Below are positions 35,106 through 43,957 of a DNA stretch of 64,000 bases, in pieces. Each line of letters starts with the position of its first letter. Position 1 is the stretch's first letter. The notes beneath the pieces are model-generated. The model saw only the letters and a program-made list of their open reading frames with translations. It searched no databases and was not told the origin of the DNA. The position numbers and the translations under genes were made by a program. The DNA comes from Haladaptatus sp. R4 (GTDB lineage: Archaea; Halobacteriota; Halobacteria; Halobacteriales; Haladaptataceae): NCBI RefSeq assembly GCF_001625445.1, contig NZ_LWHG01000011.1, forward strand, positions 744,001 to 808,000. Reading direction: 5' to 3'.

Positions 35106-35177
35106 TCGGTCGAAGAACTACCGACGGATTCGGCCGCGATGGGTAGAACTAATCGACGGCCCGAACAACCCTTTTTC

Positions 35178-35579
35178 ATGTCCTACGAAGTCAGAGACGA
35201 ATTGCCGACGGTCGACGAGTTCGTCGCCCTCCGCGACGCCGCCGGGATGGTCGCCCGGAGCAGGGACGCCGTCGAGCAGGGGCTTCCGAACACCGTCTTC
35301 GGCGTGATAACCGTGGACGAAACGGGTGAAACGGTCGGGATGGCCCGCATCCTCGGCGACGGCGGGATGGTGTACCAAATCGGGGACATGGCCGTCCACC
35401 CCGACCACCAGCGGCGGGGACTTGGGTCCCGGATGATGAAGCGACTGATGGAGTACTTAGAGGAGAACGCGCCGGAACGGGCGTACGTCAACCTCATGGC
35501 CGACGTGGAGGGCTTTTACGAGCAGTTCGGCTTCGAGTACACTGCCCCCGCCTCGCGCGGGATGTACCGTCGAATGTGA
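35178..35579 (+). CDS. GNAT family N-acetyltransferase
   Basis: The start at 35,178 (MSYEVRDELPTVDEFV) gives 133 residues. The acetyl-CoA motif A is VHPDHQRRGLGSRMMKRLMEYL, preceded by the strand YQIGDMAVH. The end EQFGFEYTAPASRGMYRRM is the usual motif B. Its substrate is unknown; the size and N-terminus resemble small-molecule amine acetylases. It is monocistronic. Confidence 0.88.
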   Translation: MSYEVRDELPTVDEFVALRDAAGMVARSRDAVEQGLPNTVFGVITVDETGETVGMARILGDGGMVYQIGDMAVHPDHQRRGLGSRMMKRLMEYLEENAPERAYVNLMADVEGFYEQFGFEYTAPASRGMYRRM

Positions 35580-35835
35580 ATCGAAGATATTGCTATCGTT
35601 ACTCCGAACGCAATCCCGAAGGAATCGGTTGGAGGAGGTCTGTGGACCGAGACGGTCGCGATGCGGGGTGGTCTTCATGCGATTCGGCGACTGAAATCGA
35701 AGAAAAAGAACGATTTCCTCGGAGCGGGTGTTCCGGCCCGGAAGTCGTTGTCGTAGTGAAACCACAATCGGAGCCATCTCGTCGTGAACAGGCTCGTCCG
35801 AGGTATTTTTCAGCTCACAGCCCCACCCCAATCAT

Positions 35836-36792
35836 GTGCGAGAGTTCCCGTTCGAACTGAAGCTGTGCACGCACCTCGAAGCGACGACGGAGCGGATCAT
35901 CGCCCGGCAGATCGGTGCCGGTGTCCACGCGCCGTCGAATCGGGTTATCGACGTGCTGTGCGTCGAACCCGGCCCGGAGTTCGCGGCGCGGACGGAACTC
36001 ACGAGCGAGCGGATTCCCGCCGCCGCCATCGAGAGCGACGTGGGCGTCGGCGAGGCGTGCTACTGGCGGGACGCGTTCGACACGTCGCCGGAGTACGCCC
36101 GCGAGGTGGTCGATCGGGCGGTCGAAATCGGCTTTTTCGAGCGCGATCGACGGGGCGGCCGGGAGTACGTCCGACAGGTGGCGCGGTATCCCGACTGGTT
36201 CGGACGGCTGATCGGCATCGAGAACAAACCGGACCTCGCCGCGCCCGGCGACCTCGAAACCCAACTCCGGAAGGACGTGAGTCTGGGACTGGTGGACGAG
36301 GTGATCCTGGCGACCGAGAGTTACGTCACCGGCGCGCATCTGAATCGGATTCCGGAAGCGGTGGGCGTCTGGCGGTTCGACGCCGAAACGGCGAGGGTGG
36401 AGGTGATTCGAGAGCCGACACCTCTCGACAGCGAAGGAGCGGGAACCGAACTGATCGATACGCACGTCGGGCGGACCGACGTTCGCGTGGCGAGCGCCGC
36501 GGCGAAGGAAAAACGCCGAAAGCGGATGGCGGAGCGGGCGTACGGCAAGGGGTGGCGGAGTTACGACTTGCCGGGGTGTGCGGCGGTCGAACCGCGCTCG
36601 GGTGGGGTTCCGTACTGTGGCTGGAAGGATCGGGTGGTCGATCCGACGAATTGCGGGCCGGAGTGTCCGGGCCACGACCCCGCCGACCCGCCAACGATCG
36701 ATTGGGAGGCGGAGCGAGACGGTCGAACACCGTGGGTCGCGGAGCCGACGGGACGAACGCGCCGCCAGTCCGGACTGGACAGATTCGGGTAA
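35836..36792 (+). CDS. DUF5787 family protein
   Basis: GTG at 35,836 (VREFPFELKLCTHLEA) gives 318 residues. Elements include ATTERIIARQIGAGVH near the start, a PDWFGRLIGIENKPDL nuclease-like Glu-x-Lys element (residues about 120-140), and a late cysteine pattern (GGVPYCGW, PTNCGPECPGHD) that could bind zinc. The family is haloarchaeal and of unknown function. The IENKPDL motif resembles the E-x-K of restriction-like nucleases, which is only suggestive. Confidence 0.8.
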   Translation: MREFPFELKLCTHLEATTERIIARQIGAGVHAPSNRVIDVLCVEPGPEFAARTELTSERIPAAAIESDVGVGEACYWRDAFDTSPEYAREVVDRAVEIGFFERDRRGGREYVRQVARYPDWFGRLIGIENKPDLAAPGDLETQLRKDVSLGLVDEVILATESYVTGAHLNRIPEAVGVWRFDAETARVEVIREPTPLDSEGAGTELIDTHVGRTDVRVASAAAKEKRRKRMAERAYGKGWRSYDLPGCAAVEPRSGGVPYCGWKDRVVDPTNCGPECPGHDPADPPTIDWEAERDGRTPWVAEPTGRTRRQSGLDRFG

Positions 36793-36870
36793 TTTAGGCG
36801 TGAAAACAAGGTATCGAGTGACGGACGTGAAGTGTGAACATACAAGAACCACGATCAAGAATGGGGTTGT

Positions 36871-38280
36871 ATGCAGACGCTCTCCCGGCGGCAGTCGTTG
36901 GCCGTCGGCGCGATACTCTTGTGTTGTCTCTCCCTGTTCACCCCGACGTTGGTTGCCCAATCGGACGACCAGGGAAGCGTTGCTTCCAATCCCTGTACGG
37001 GTACCATCACGCAGTCCGTGAACGGCACGACGGTCGTCGCGGTGCAGGGCTATTCGTGGGTCGACGGCGGGCAGAAACGAGACGCGAAACTCGTCGCCAT
37101 CGGTCCGAACGGAACGGTGAAGTGGGTCCATCACACCGGCGACCACGGCATGGTCTGGGGGTACGACGTGGACCCGATGCCGAACGGTAACCTGTTCGTC
37201 ACGGGGACGAAGAACGGCAAAACGGTCGTGTACGAGTTCAACCCGCGAACCCAGAAGCACGTCTGGAGCCAGACCCTCGACATCGAGGACACTCACGACA
37301 TCGACCTCATCAACAACGGCACGCAACTGCTGGTCGCCAACCTGCGCAACTACAAGGAGGACGCCGAACGCAACGACGACAGCGTCTTCGTCTACGATTT
37401 AAAGAAGGACAAGGTCGTCTGGCGCTGGTACTTCCGGGACCACTATCCCAAGGACACGGCCAAGACCGGGTACCACAACTACACCAACGACTGGACGCAC
37501 GTCAACAACGTGCAGAAGATCGGCGAGGGCGAGTATCTCGTCTCGCCGCGCAACTTCAACCAAGCCATCGTCATCAACCGTTCCACGAATAAAATCGACA
37601 TGAAACTCGGGGAACCCGGGAACACCAGCATCCTCAACAAACAACACAACCCCGATTACTTGGAGAGCGAGGACGGCAAACCGACGATGCTCGTCGCCGA
37701 CTCCGACAACAACCGGATGGTCGAATACCAGAAGGAGGGCGACAATTGGAACCGAACGTGGTCGCTCGGGAAGGGCGACGACCTCTCGTGGCCCCGCGAC
37801 GCCGACCGCCTGCCGAACGGCGACACCCTTCTCGGCGACTCGAAACACGAGCGCGTGATGCAGGTGTCGCCGAACGGCACCGTCAAGTGGGAGTTCTACA
37901 CGCCGTGGCTCGTCTACGACGTGGAGCGTATCGGAACGGGTGACGAATCGAACGGTCCGACCATCGCCGACCAGAACGCGACCGGCAGCTACCAACTCAA
38001 AGGTGCCGCAGACAACTACGACCCGCAGTCGATGCAGCAGTGTAACGCCTATCTCAACTCCATCCACGGTTGGGCCGATGGGCAGAAGCCGAACAACACG
38101 ACGACCGCATCGAACGATTCCGGGGGCGTACAGGACAGCGACGGGGATAACGGCGGCAGCGCGAACCTCAGTTCCGGGACGACGGCCGATTCGGACACGT
38201 CGATGCCCGGATTCGGCGTCGCTGTGGGCATCGCCGGACTGCTCGTCACCGCCGCGTTGTTGATCCGGAAAGAGGAATAG
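36871..38280 (+). CDS. Arylsulfotransferase-like beta-propeller with PGF-CTERM
   Basis: The protein has 469 residues. A signal peptide (about 1-30, LAVGAILLCCLSLFTPTLV) precedes a beta propeller of the arylsulfate sulfotransferase (ASST) type, with repeated units such as GTVKWVHHTGDHGMVWGYDVD, HDIDLINNGTQLLVAN, and NKQHNPDYLESEDGKPTM, which are rich in His and Asn. A Thr/Asn/Ser-rich stalk and PGF-CTERM (MPGFGVAVGIAGLLVTAALL) follow. It is extracellular and lipid-anchored. The enzymatic activity is unproven; binding or sulfate transfer are the options. Confidence 0.82.
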   Translation: MQTLSRRQSLAVGAILLCCLSLFTPTLVAQSDDQGSVASNPCTGTITQSVNGTTVVAVQGYSWVDGGQKRDAKLVAIGPNGTVKWVHHTGDHGMVWGYDVDPMPNGNLFVTGTKNGKTVVYEFNPRTQKHVWSQTLDIEDTHDIDLINNGTQLLVANLRNYKEDAERNDDSVFVYDLKKDKVVWRWYFRDHYPKDTAKTGYHNYTNDWTHVNNVQKIGEGEYLVSPRNFNQAIVINRSTNKIDMKLGEPGNTSILNKQHNPDYLESEDGKPTMLVADSDNNRMVEYQKEGDNWNRTWSLGKGDDLSWPRDADRLPNGDTLLGDSKHERVMQVSPNGTVKWEFYTPWLVYDVERIGTGDESNGPTIADQNATGSYQLKGAADNYDPQSMQQCNAYLNSIHGWADGQKPNNTTTASNDSGGVQDSDGDNGGSANLSSGTTADSDTSMPGFGVAVGIAGLLVTAALLIRKEE

Positions 38281-38283
38281 AGT

Positions 38284-39101
38284 TCAGATTCGGTACCGCT
38301 CGCCGTCCATCGCTAGCGGCTCTTCGAACGCCTCTTCTTCGGGATAGAAGTGCGAGACGTGCACTAGTCGCGTCTCTTCCGCGCCGAGTTCGTCCGCCAT
38401 CGAGAGCGCTCCTTCTCGCGTCATATGTTTGTAACCGAACGTGCGCGGTACGCCGTCGTCGGTGTGGTGGCGGCCCCCCGCCGGGTGGTACTCACAGAGC
38501 GACGCCGGAACGATGGCGTCGGCCAGAAACAGGTCGGCATTCGAGAGGGCCTCGCGGGACGCCTGTGGAATCGCATATCCCGTATCGCCGGTGAGCGCGA
38601 GTTTGGACCCGTCCTTTTCCACGACGACGCCGTAACAGAGCAGCGGCGGGTGTTCGACGGGGACGAACGTCACGTCGAACCCGCACGCCGAGAACGACGA
38701 GAGCGGTTCGTGGTCGTGAACCGTGATCTGTGCGAGGTAGTCGAACTTGTCTCGAATCGTCTCCGCGACGCTCTCGCCGGTCTCCGGGTCCGTCTCGTTC
38801 GTCGCGTGGACGGGCAGGGCGTCGAACAGTCGGTAGGCGTTCCCCAACCCGTCGAGGTGGTCGAAGTGGATGTGCGTGACCAGCAGTTCGTCCGGAAGCG
38901 GCACGTCGTGGGTGAGAAACTGCGAGCGAAAGTCGGGACTCGCGTCGATGAGCAGGCACTCGTCGGTCTCCTCGTTGCGGACGTGAACCGAAAACGCGAG
39001 CGTTCGACGTCGCGTTCGCGGGCCGCCAGACAGGTGTCACAGTCACAGCCAGCCGTCGGCGTCCCCGTCGTGTCGCCGGTGCCGAGGAGGGTGACTTCCA
39101 T
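38284..39101 (-). CDS. MBL-fold metal hydrolase, PhnP-like (frame change near 38,993)
   Basis: The corrected protein has about 272 residues. The first part reads MEVTLLGTGDTTGTPTAG with a CDCDTC cysteine set, like PhnP/cyclic phosphodiesterases. After one restored base in a T-run near 38,993 it continues FSVHVRNEETDECLLID, then the metal-binding HIHFDHLDG and DGVPRTFGYKHMTREGAL, and HVSHFY. Both halves align as one hydrolase. It probably cleaves a cyclic phosphate or related ester. It is adjacent to and co-oriented with the AAA ATPase gene, three bases away. Confidence 0.8.
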
Positions 39102-39104
39102 CGG

Positions 39105-40433
39105 TCAGTGGTCGTGTGAGTGACCGCTGATGTCCCCGCCCGCGACGAGCGCGTCGTGGTCGCCGTCGATCATGTCCATGTCCTTCAGGTGGTCACGCTC
39201 CTCGAAGTCCTGAATCGCGTAGTGGAGGTCTTCCTGCGTGAGTTCCGTGCGCTCCTCAGTCAACGCCTCCAGTACGGCCTCGCGGAGGACGAGTCGCAGG
39301 TCGCTTCCCGTCAGCCCTTCGGTCAACTCCGCGATTTCCTCGGGGTTGAAATCCGAGATTTTCATCCGTCGGGTGATGACCCGGAGGATGTCCGCCCGCA
39401 TTCCCTCGTCGGGTTTCGGGAAGTTCAGGATGTCGTCGAACCGCCGCCACGCCGCCGCGTCGAGTTGGTCGGGGTGGTTCGTCGCGCCGATGAGCAACAC
39501 GTCGTCCTCGATGAGCGAGATGTTGTCGATGCTCTTCAGGAGGGTGTTGACGGCGCGCTTGATGGCCGCGTGCTCGTCGCTTCGCCGCGTTTTGGCGACG
39601 AAGTCGAACTCGTCCATGAAGAGGATACACGGCGAGAGCCGTTTGGCCACCTCGAACACCTTCTCGACGTTCTTCGCCGTCTCGCCGAGATACTGGCTGG
39701 TTATCATCGACAGTTTGACCTCCACGAACGGCAGGTCCAAGTCGTATCCCAGCGCGCGTGCCGTCGAGGTTTTCGCCGTTCCCGGTGGACCGACGAACAG
39801 GAGTTTTCCGATCTCACGCAGCCCGATTTGGGCGAGATACTCGCGGTGCTCGATGGCCTTCACGATCTTGTGGATCTCGGCCTCCTGGTCCGCCGTGAGC
39901 ACGAGGTCGTCCAGCGTCAGTTCGACCTCCTCGGGTGCGTAGACGTCCACGAGGTCGAGCATGCTTTCGCCGTCCTCGTCTTCGTCCTCGTCGAAGTGCT
40001 CTTCGAGGAGGCTGTCTATCCACGCCCGGTCGGATTGCACGGGGCGGTTCGCCTCGCGCACCTCGTCGTAGGTCACGTCCACGCCATCCCGGTCTTCGAG
40101 GGCGTAGGCGAGCGTCGGATTGCGCTCGACTCGCTCCTCGTCGCGGTCGGCGAACCACTCTTCGGCCATCTCCTGTTGAGTGAGTTCGAGCCCGCCCGAG
40201 AAGGTATCCCGGTCGGTAAACATCAGTTCGGAAATCGCTTCCCACGGTTGATCGAGACCGGTCGCTTCGCGCGCCGTCTCGATGGTCGTCCGAAGCGGCC
40301 GCTCTATCGTTCCGTCGTGCCAGAACACCTGCCGAATTGCCGGTGGCAGGTCGTTTTCGTCCAGATCTCTATTCTCGCTGTAGACCCGCGCAGTGAGCAA
40401 GAATTCGATTACGTCCAGCGCCCCGCTGTTCAT
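39105..40433 (-). CDS. AAA family ATPase
   Basis: The ATG at 40,433 (MNSGALDVIEFLLTARVY) gives 442 residues. Residues 1-150 are a helical N-domain typical of the haloarchaeal group. The AAA core has Walker A VGPPGTAKTSTARAL, Walker B CILFMDEFDFVAKT, sensor 1 VLLIGATNHPDQLD and Arg finger region AWRRFDDILNF. The lid carries ISDFNPEEIAELTEGLTG. The histidine-rich end (GHSHDH) is unusual. Its substrate is unknown. It is co-oriented with the MBL gene. Confidence 0.9.
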   Translation of the reverse strand: MNSGALDVIEFLLTARVYSENRDLDENDLPPAIRQVFWHDGTIERPLRTTIETAREATGLDQPWEAISELMFTDRDTFSGGLELTQQEMAEEWFADRDEERVERNPTLAYALEDRDGVDVTYDEVREANRPVQSDRAWIDSLLEEHFDEDEDEDGESMLDLVDVYAPEEVELTLDDLVLTADQEAEIHKIVKAIEHREYLAQIGLREIGKLLFVGPPGTAKTSTARALGYDLDLPFVEVKLSMITSQYLGETAKNVEKVFEVAKRLSPCILFMDEFDFVAKTRRSDEHAAIKRAVNTLLKSIDNISLIEDDVLLIGATNHPDQLDAAAWRRFDDILNFPKPDEGMRADILRVITRRMKISDFNPEEIAELTEGLTGSDLRLVLREAVLEALTEERTELTQEDLHYAIQDFEERDHLKDMDMIDGDHDALVAGGDISGHSHDH

Positions 40434-40555
40434 TCTCCCGTGGGTAATCACGGCAGAATCTTAAGGGCGTCGGAGACGCTTCGTCGTCGTCAACCGTCGA
40501 CCCCCGTAATTCGTGTCACACACAGTCACGCACACACATCGCGTTCGCGTCGGCG

Positions 40556-40621
40556 TTACGACGACAGGGAACTGTTCTTACGACGATAGAGGGGAGTTCT
40601 TACGACGACAGAGAACTGTTC
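40556..40621 (-). repeat. Three tandem 22-base copies at the 3' end of the Agl23-like gene
   Basis: Units at 40,556-40,577, 40,578-40,599 and 40,600-40,621 each begin TTACGACGA on the plus strand and end GTTC. The last contains the stop codon and final residues (NSSLSS) of the Agl23-like gene. The other two lie just downstream. Unit 1 and unit 3 differ at one base, and unit 2 is more diverged. Confidence 0.85.
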
Positions 40622-42408
40622 TGCACGTAGATGACCGTCGTGCTGACGGTACAACCACTGTTGTAGCTGAACCGCTGGAACTCGTAGCGCGTGTAGCCGG
40701 ACATGTAGCCCTCGATGTCCTCTGCGGTGCTGTCTTCGCTGGAACAGGTCGAGACGTTGGCCGGTGCGATGACGATTGGCGGTTTGTCCCCGCTCAACGC
40801 GGAGGCGTTCTGCGTGCTGGCCATCTGCGCGTCGGCGGTTTCGAGGTACCAATTGAGCGGGAGGCGGGCGAACCACCCTTCTCCGCCTTCACCGCTCTCG
40901 ACGGGATACACGTCGTCCGCGGCCTCGTTCGACGAGTAGAACTCACTTCCGTAGAACAGCACGTCCGTTCCCTCGTTTTCGCGTGAGATGCGTTCGAGGG
41001 TATGAAGGAGCGGCTTCGAGTGCGTCGAGGAGGACTGTGCGTACTGGACGAACTGGTTATCGGGGTCCTGTGGGTGCTGGTAGGTCGTGCTGTAAGCCGT
41101 CGTTCCGGCGGAAGCGACGACGAGCAACAGCAGGACGGCGGCGGCCGCGAGGCTCACGTCGTCGTGGTCCTCGTACGCCTCCCATCCCCAGCGGAAGACC
41201 AGCGCGAGGCCGACGGCCGCCGGGAACGCGAGTGGGATGATGGCGTGAATGGCGGCCCATCCGGCCTTGATGTCCATCACGAGCGGGTAGCCGAGGATGC
41301 TGGCGACACCCCAGTAGAAGCCGAACGCGACGATGTCACGGGGCCGGTCACCCGAATAGCGGTCGAGGACGAACCCCACGACCGCGAGAATACAGAGCGC
41401 CAACGCGCCGACTTTCAGCGTCGTGAGGAGGTGTTCGAGGTAGGGGAGATAGGCGTGGTCGGCGTGTCCCTGCCACCCGATGAAGTTGTTTCCGACCGTC
41501 ACTGTCGCGGCGACGAGCACCTTCGGAATCATCTCCGGGTGCGAAAGGGACTTCCAGAGGCCGGGACCTGACTGGCCCTGCGAACGCGGCGCGTAGAAGT
41601 AGATGAAGATGATCAGGAACTCGATGACGGCGGCGAGGCCGACTCCGAGCGCCTTGAGAACCGAGTTCATGACCGACCGGTCCCCTTCCATCAGTCGAAC
41701 CGCGCCGATTCGGTAGCGTCGCGGAACCGCCGCCCCGACTCCCTCGTTGCCGACGCGCTTGAGCATGAGACGGTGGTCGTACAGCAGGACGCCCGCGCCG
41801 ACCCAGCAGGCCACGTACAGCAGAGCGTTTTCCTTCATCGTGAAGCCGAGCGCGAAACAGGCCACGGCCGCGAAGAAGTACGACAGGCGGCGGGTGTCGA
41901 AGTAGCGGACGAGGAAGCCGAGCGCGAACACCATCGCTACCCCGAGAATCACGTCGTTTCGCATGAACCGCGAGTAGTAGAGCAGAACGGGATTCGCAGC
42001 GAAGAGGAAGGCGAGTGCGACCGTTTCGGAGGGCCTGAGTCGCTCCCGGAAGAGGAGCGCGGCGAGCGGGAGCAGTCCACCCAGGAGAGCGACGACGAAC
42101 CGCATGGTGAAGTCGTTCGCGCCGAACAGCGAGAACACGATGGAGTTCACCTGCATCAGGAACGGACCGTGGATGATGTGTCGATAGTACCAGACGCCGT
42201 TCTGCGAGTACGTGTAAATCCAGTACGCAACCCTCGCTTCGTCCTGATGGGCGACACGCGCGCCGAGGTTCACGAGGCGGAGGGCAAGCCCGACGACGGT
42301 GATGAGGACGACGAGCGGAACCGGCTCGGTGAGTCGCTGGAGGAGGCTCGATTCGTCGCTCGACGTGAGCGGGCGAGTACGTTTCTGGGCGGTGTCGGAA
42401 CCTTGCAT
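40600..42408 (-). CDS. Agl23-type membrane glycosyltransferase-like protein
   Basis: The protein has 602 residues. It has about 11-12 helices and the GT39/PMT-like first loop with acidic residues (ARVAHQDEARVAYWIYTYSQNG), the helix pattern of the haloarchaeal flippase-activity-associated Agl23 family (TIGR03663, from memory). A second external domain of about 130 residues covers the C-terminus (VLFYGSEFYSSNEAADDVYP), with two cysteines (VSTCSSED, NSGCTVSTTV). Probably it works in protein N-glycosylation or dolichol-phosphate sugar transfer. The first loop carries the Asp/Glu catalytic candidates. Confidence 0.8.
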   Translation of the reverse strand: MQGSDTAQKRTRPLTSSDESSLLQRLTEPVPLVVLITVVGLALRLVNLGARVAHQDEARVAYWIYTYSQNGVWYYRHIIHGPFLMQVNSIVFSLFGANDFTMRFVVALLGGLLPLAALLFRERLRPSETVALAFLFAANPVLLYYSRFMRNDVILGVAMVFALGFLVRYFDTRRLSYFFAAVACFALGFTMKENALLYVACWVGAGVLLYDHRLMLKRVGNEGVGAAVPRRYRIGAVRLMEGDRSVMNSVLKALGVGLAAVIEFLIIFIYFYAPRSQGQSGPGLWKSLSHPEMIPKVLVAATVTVGNNFIGWQGHADHAYLPYLEHLLTTLKVGALALCILAVVGFVLDRYSGDRPRDIVAFGFYWGVASILGYPLVMDIKAGWAAIHAIIPLAFPAAVGLALVFRWGWEAYEDHDDVSLAAAAVLLLLVVASAGTTAYSTTYQHPQDPDNQFVQYAQSSSTHSKPLLHTLERISRENEGTDVLFYGSEFYSSNEAADDVYPVESGEGGEGWFARLPLNWYLETADAQMASTQNASALSGDKPPIVIAPANVSTCSSEDSTAEDIEGYMSGYTRYEFQRFSYNSGCTVSTTVIYVQNSSLSS

Positions 42409-42550
42409 CGTCTGAAGTTACCGACGATATGGTATGGGTCCGGACAAATAGTTTCTGAAGCCCCATCGATTGTCAATAAACTTTCAAACTGTTCTCCATT
42501 TACTTCGCGTTCTACCCCCACTTAAGGACGTAGAGCGAGAATCGTCAATC

Positions 42551-43699
42551 ATGGATAGCGATACCACACCAGTCATCGTGAAGGCGATTCGAACGCCACA
42601 GGGCAAGGAAGGTGGCGTCTTCGCCGACGTTCGAAGCGAAGACCTCTCGATCCCGCTCGTCAACACGATCCTCTCCGAGACGGGGGTAACCGGAGACGAC
42701 ATCGACGACCTCATGTGGGGCGTCGCCCAGCAACGCGGGGAACAGGACAACAACGTTGCCCGCGTCATCGCGCTCCTCTCGGACCTCGGCGAGGGCGTCC
42801 CGGCGACGAGCATTAACCGATGGTGTGCGTCCTCCATGCAGGCGCTCATCAGCGCGAGCGACGCGATTCGGGCGGGCCAGCGCCAAGCCATCATCGCCGG
42901 GGGCGTCGAGAACATGTCCCGCGTGCCCATGAGCGGCGGGTACGAGGGGCGGGGCATCCACCCGGAGATGGCCGAGAAGTACAACCTTCCCACGCTCCAG
43001 ATGGGAATGACCGGCGAGAAGGTCGCCGAGGTGTACGAGGTGTCCCGCGAGGAACAGGACGAGTACGCGCTCCGAAGCCAGCAGCGCGCCGCCGAAGCGA
43101 CAGACTCCGGCCGCTTCGACGACGAAATCGTCCCCATCGAAACCGAGGACGGACTGGTCGAGGAGGACGAAGGGATCCGACGCGGCACCAGCATGGAAGC
43201 CCTGCAGGGCCTCCCGAGCGTGTTCAAGGCGGACGGCACCGTGACGCCGGGCAACGCCTCCCAGATTTCCGACGGGGCGTCCGCCCTTCTCGTCACCAGC
43301 AAGGCGTTCGCGGACGAACACGACCTCGAAATCATGGCCACCGTCGGCGACAACAACGTCGCGGGCGTGGACCCGACCGTGATGGGAATCGGCCCCGTCC
43401 CGGCCACGAAGGGCCTGCTCGAACGGACGGGCGAGAGCATCGACGAGTTCGACCTCGTGGAACTGAACGAGGCCTTCGCCAGTCAGACGCTCTACAGCCA
43501 ACGCGAACTCGGCGTCCCGGACGACAAGTTCAACGTCAACGGCGGCGCAATCGCCATCGGCCACCCGCTCGGTGCCTCTGGCGCACGTCTGCCCGTGACG
43601 CTCGTCCACGAGATGCAAAAGCGCGACGCGAAGAAAGGACTCGCCACGCTCTGTGTCGGCTTCGGACAGGGTGCGGCAATCACGCTGAAGCGCGAGTAA
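42551..43699 (+). CDS. Thiolase family acetyl-CoA acyltransferase
   Basis: The ATG at 42,551 (MDSDTTPVIVKAIRTP) gives 382 residues, the normal length. The active-site acylated cysteine is in INRWCASSMQALIS, the catalytic His in AIAIGHPLGASGARL and the second Cys in ATLCVGFGQGAAITLKRE. It acts in fatty-acid beta-oxidation or acetoacetyl-CoA formation. No beta-oxidation partner is adjacent. A partial copy of its 3' end follows (43,844). Confidence 0.93.
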   Translation: MDSDTTPVIVKAIRTPQGKEGGVFADVRSEDLSIPLVNTILSETGVTGDDIDDLMWGVAQQRGEQDNNVARVIALLSDLGEGVPATSINRWCASSMQALISASDAIRAGQRQAIIAGGVENMSRVPMSGGYEGRGIHPEMAEKYNLPTLQMGMTGEKVAEVYEVSREEQDEYALRSQQRAAEATDSGRFDDEIVPIETEDGLVEEDEGIRRGTSMEALQGLPSVFKADGTVTPGNASQISDGASALLVTSKAFADEHDLEIMATVGDNNVAGVDPTVMGIGPVPATKGLLERTGESIDEFDLVELNEAFASQTLYSQRELGVPDDKFNVNGGAIAIGHPLGASGARLPVTLVHEMQKRDAKKGLATLCVGFGQGAAITLKRE

Positions 43700-43876
43700 T
43701 CGACGCGAATCCCCGATTCGCGGGCGACGAGTGACTGTCGAGGTGGGACACCTCGAAAGGAACGAGGAAGTCCTTTTGGTCGAGCTTTTACAGGGAACGA
43801 GGGAGCGGAGCGACCTCGTGACCGTCGTAAAGGGTCGTCGTGGCAGGGTGCGGCGATAACGCTGAAGCGCGAGTGA
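43667..43876 (+). repeat. Duplicated thiolase 3' end with intervening hairpin
   Basis: The last 33 bases of the thiolase gene (43,667-43,699, encoding QGAAITLKRE and stop) recur at 43,844-43,876 with three changes, including TAA to TGA. Between them is an imperfect hairpin (about 43,785-43,832) with the loop GAGCGGAGCG, the same core as beside tRNA-Val. The stretch between the copies codes for nothing credible. Confidence 0.8.
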
Positions 43877-43957
43877 ACTCACCGTCCGCTGAATTTTTCA
43901 CTCTTCTTTCACGGATTCCGGGACAGAATAATTACGGAGCAGGTCGAGTTGCGGAAT

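Noticed and set aside
42484-43440. Long reading frames opposite the thiolase and other GC-rich genes
   Set aside because: They are shadows of the real genes: low-complexity Ser/Arg composition and no family resemblance.
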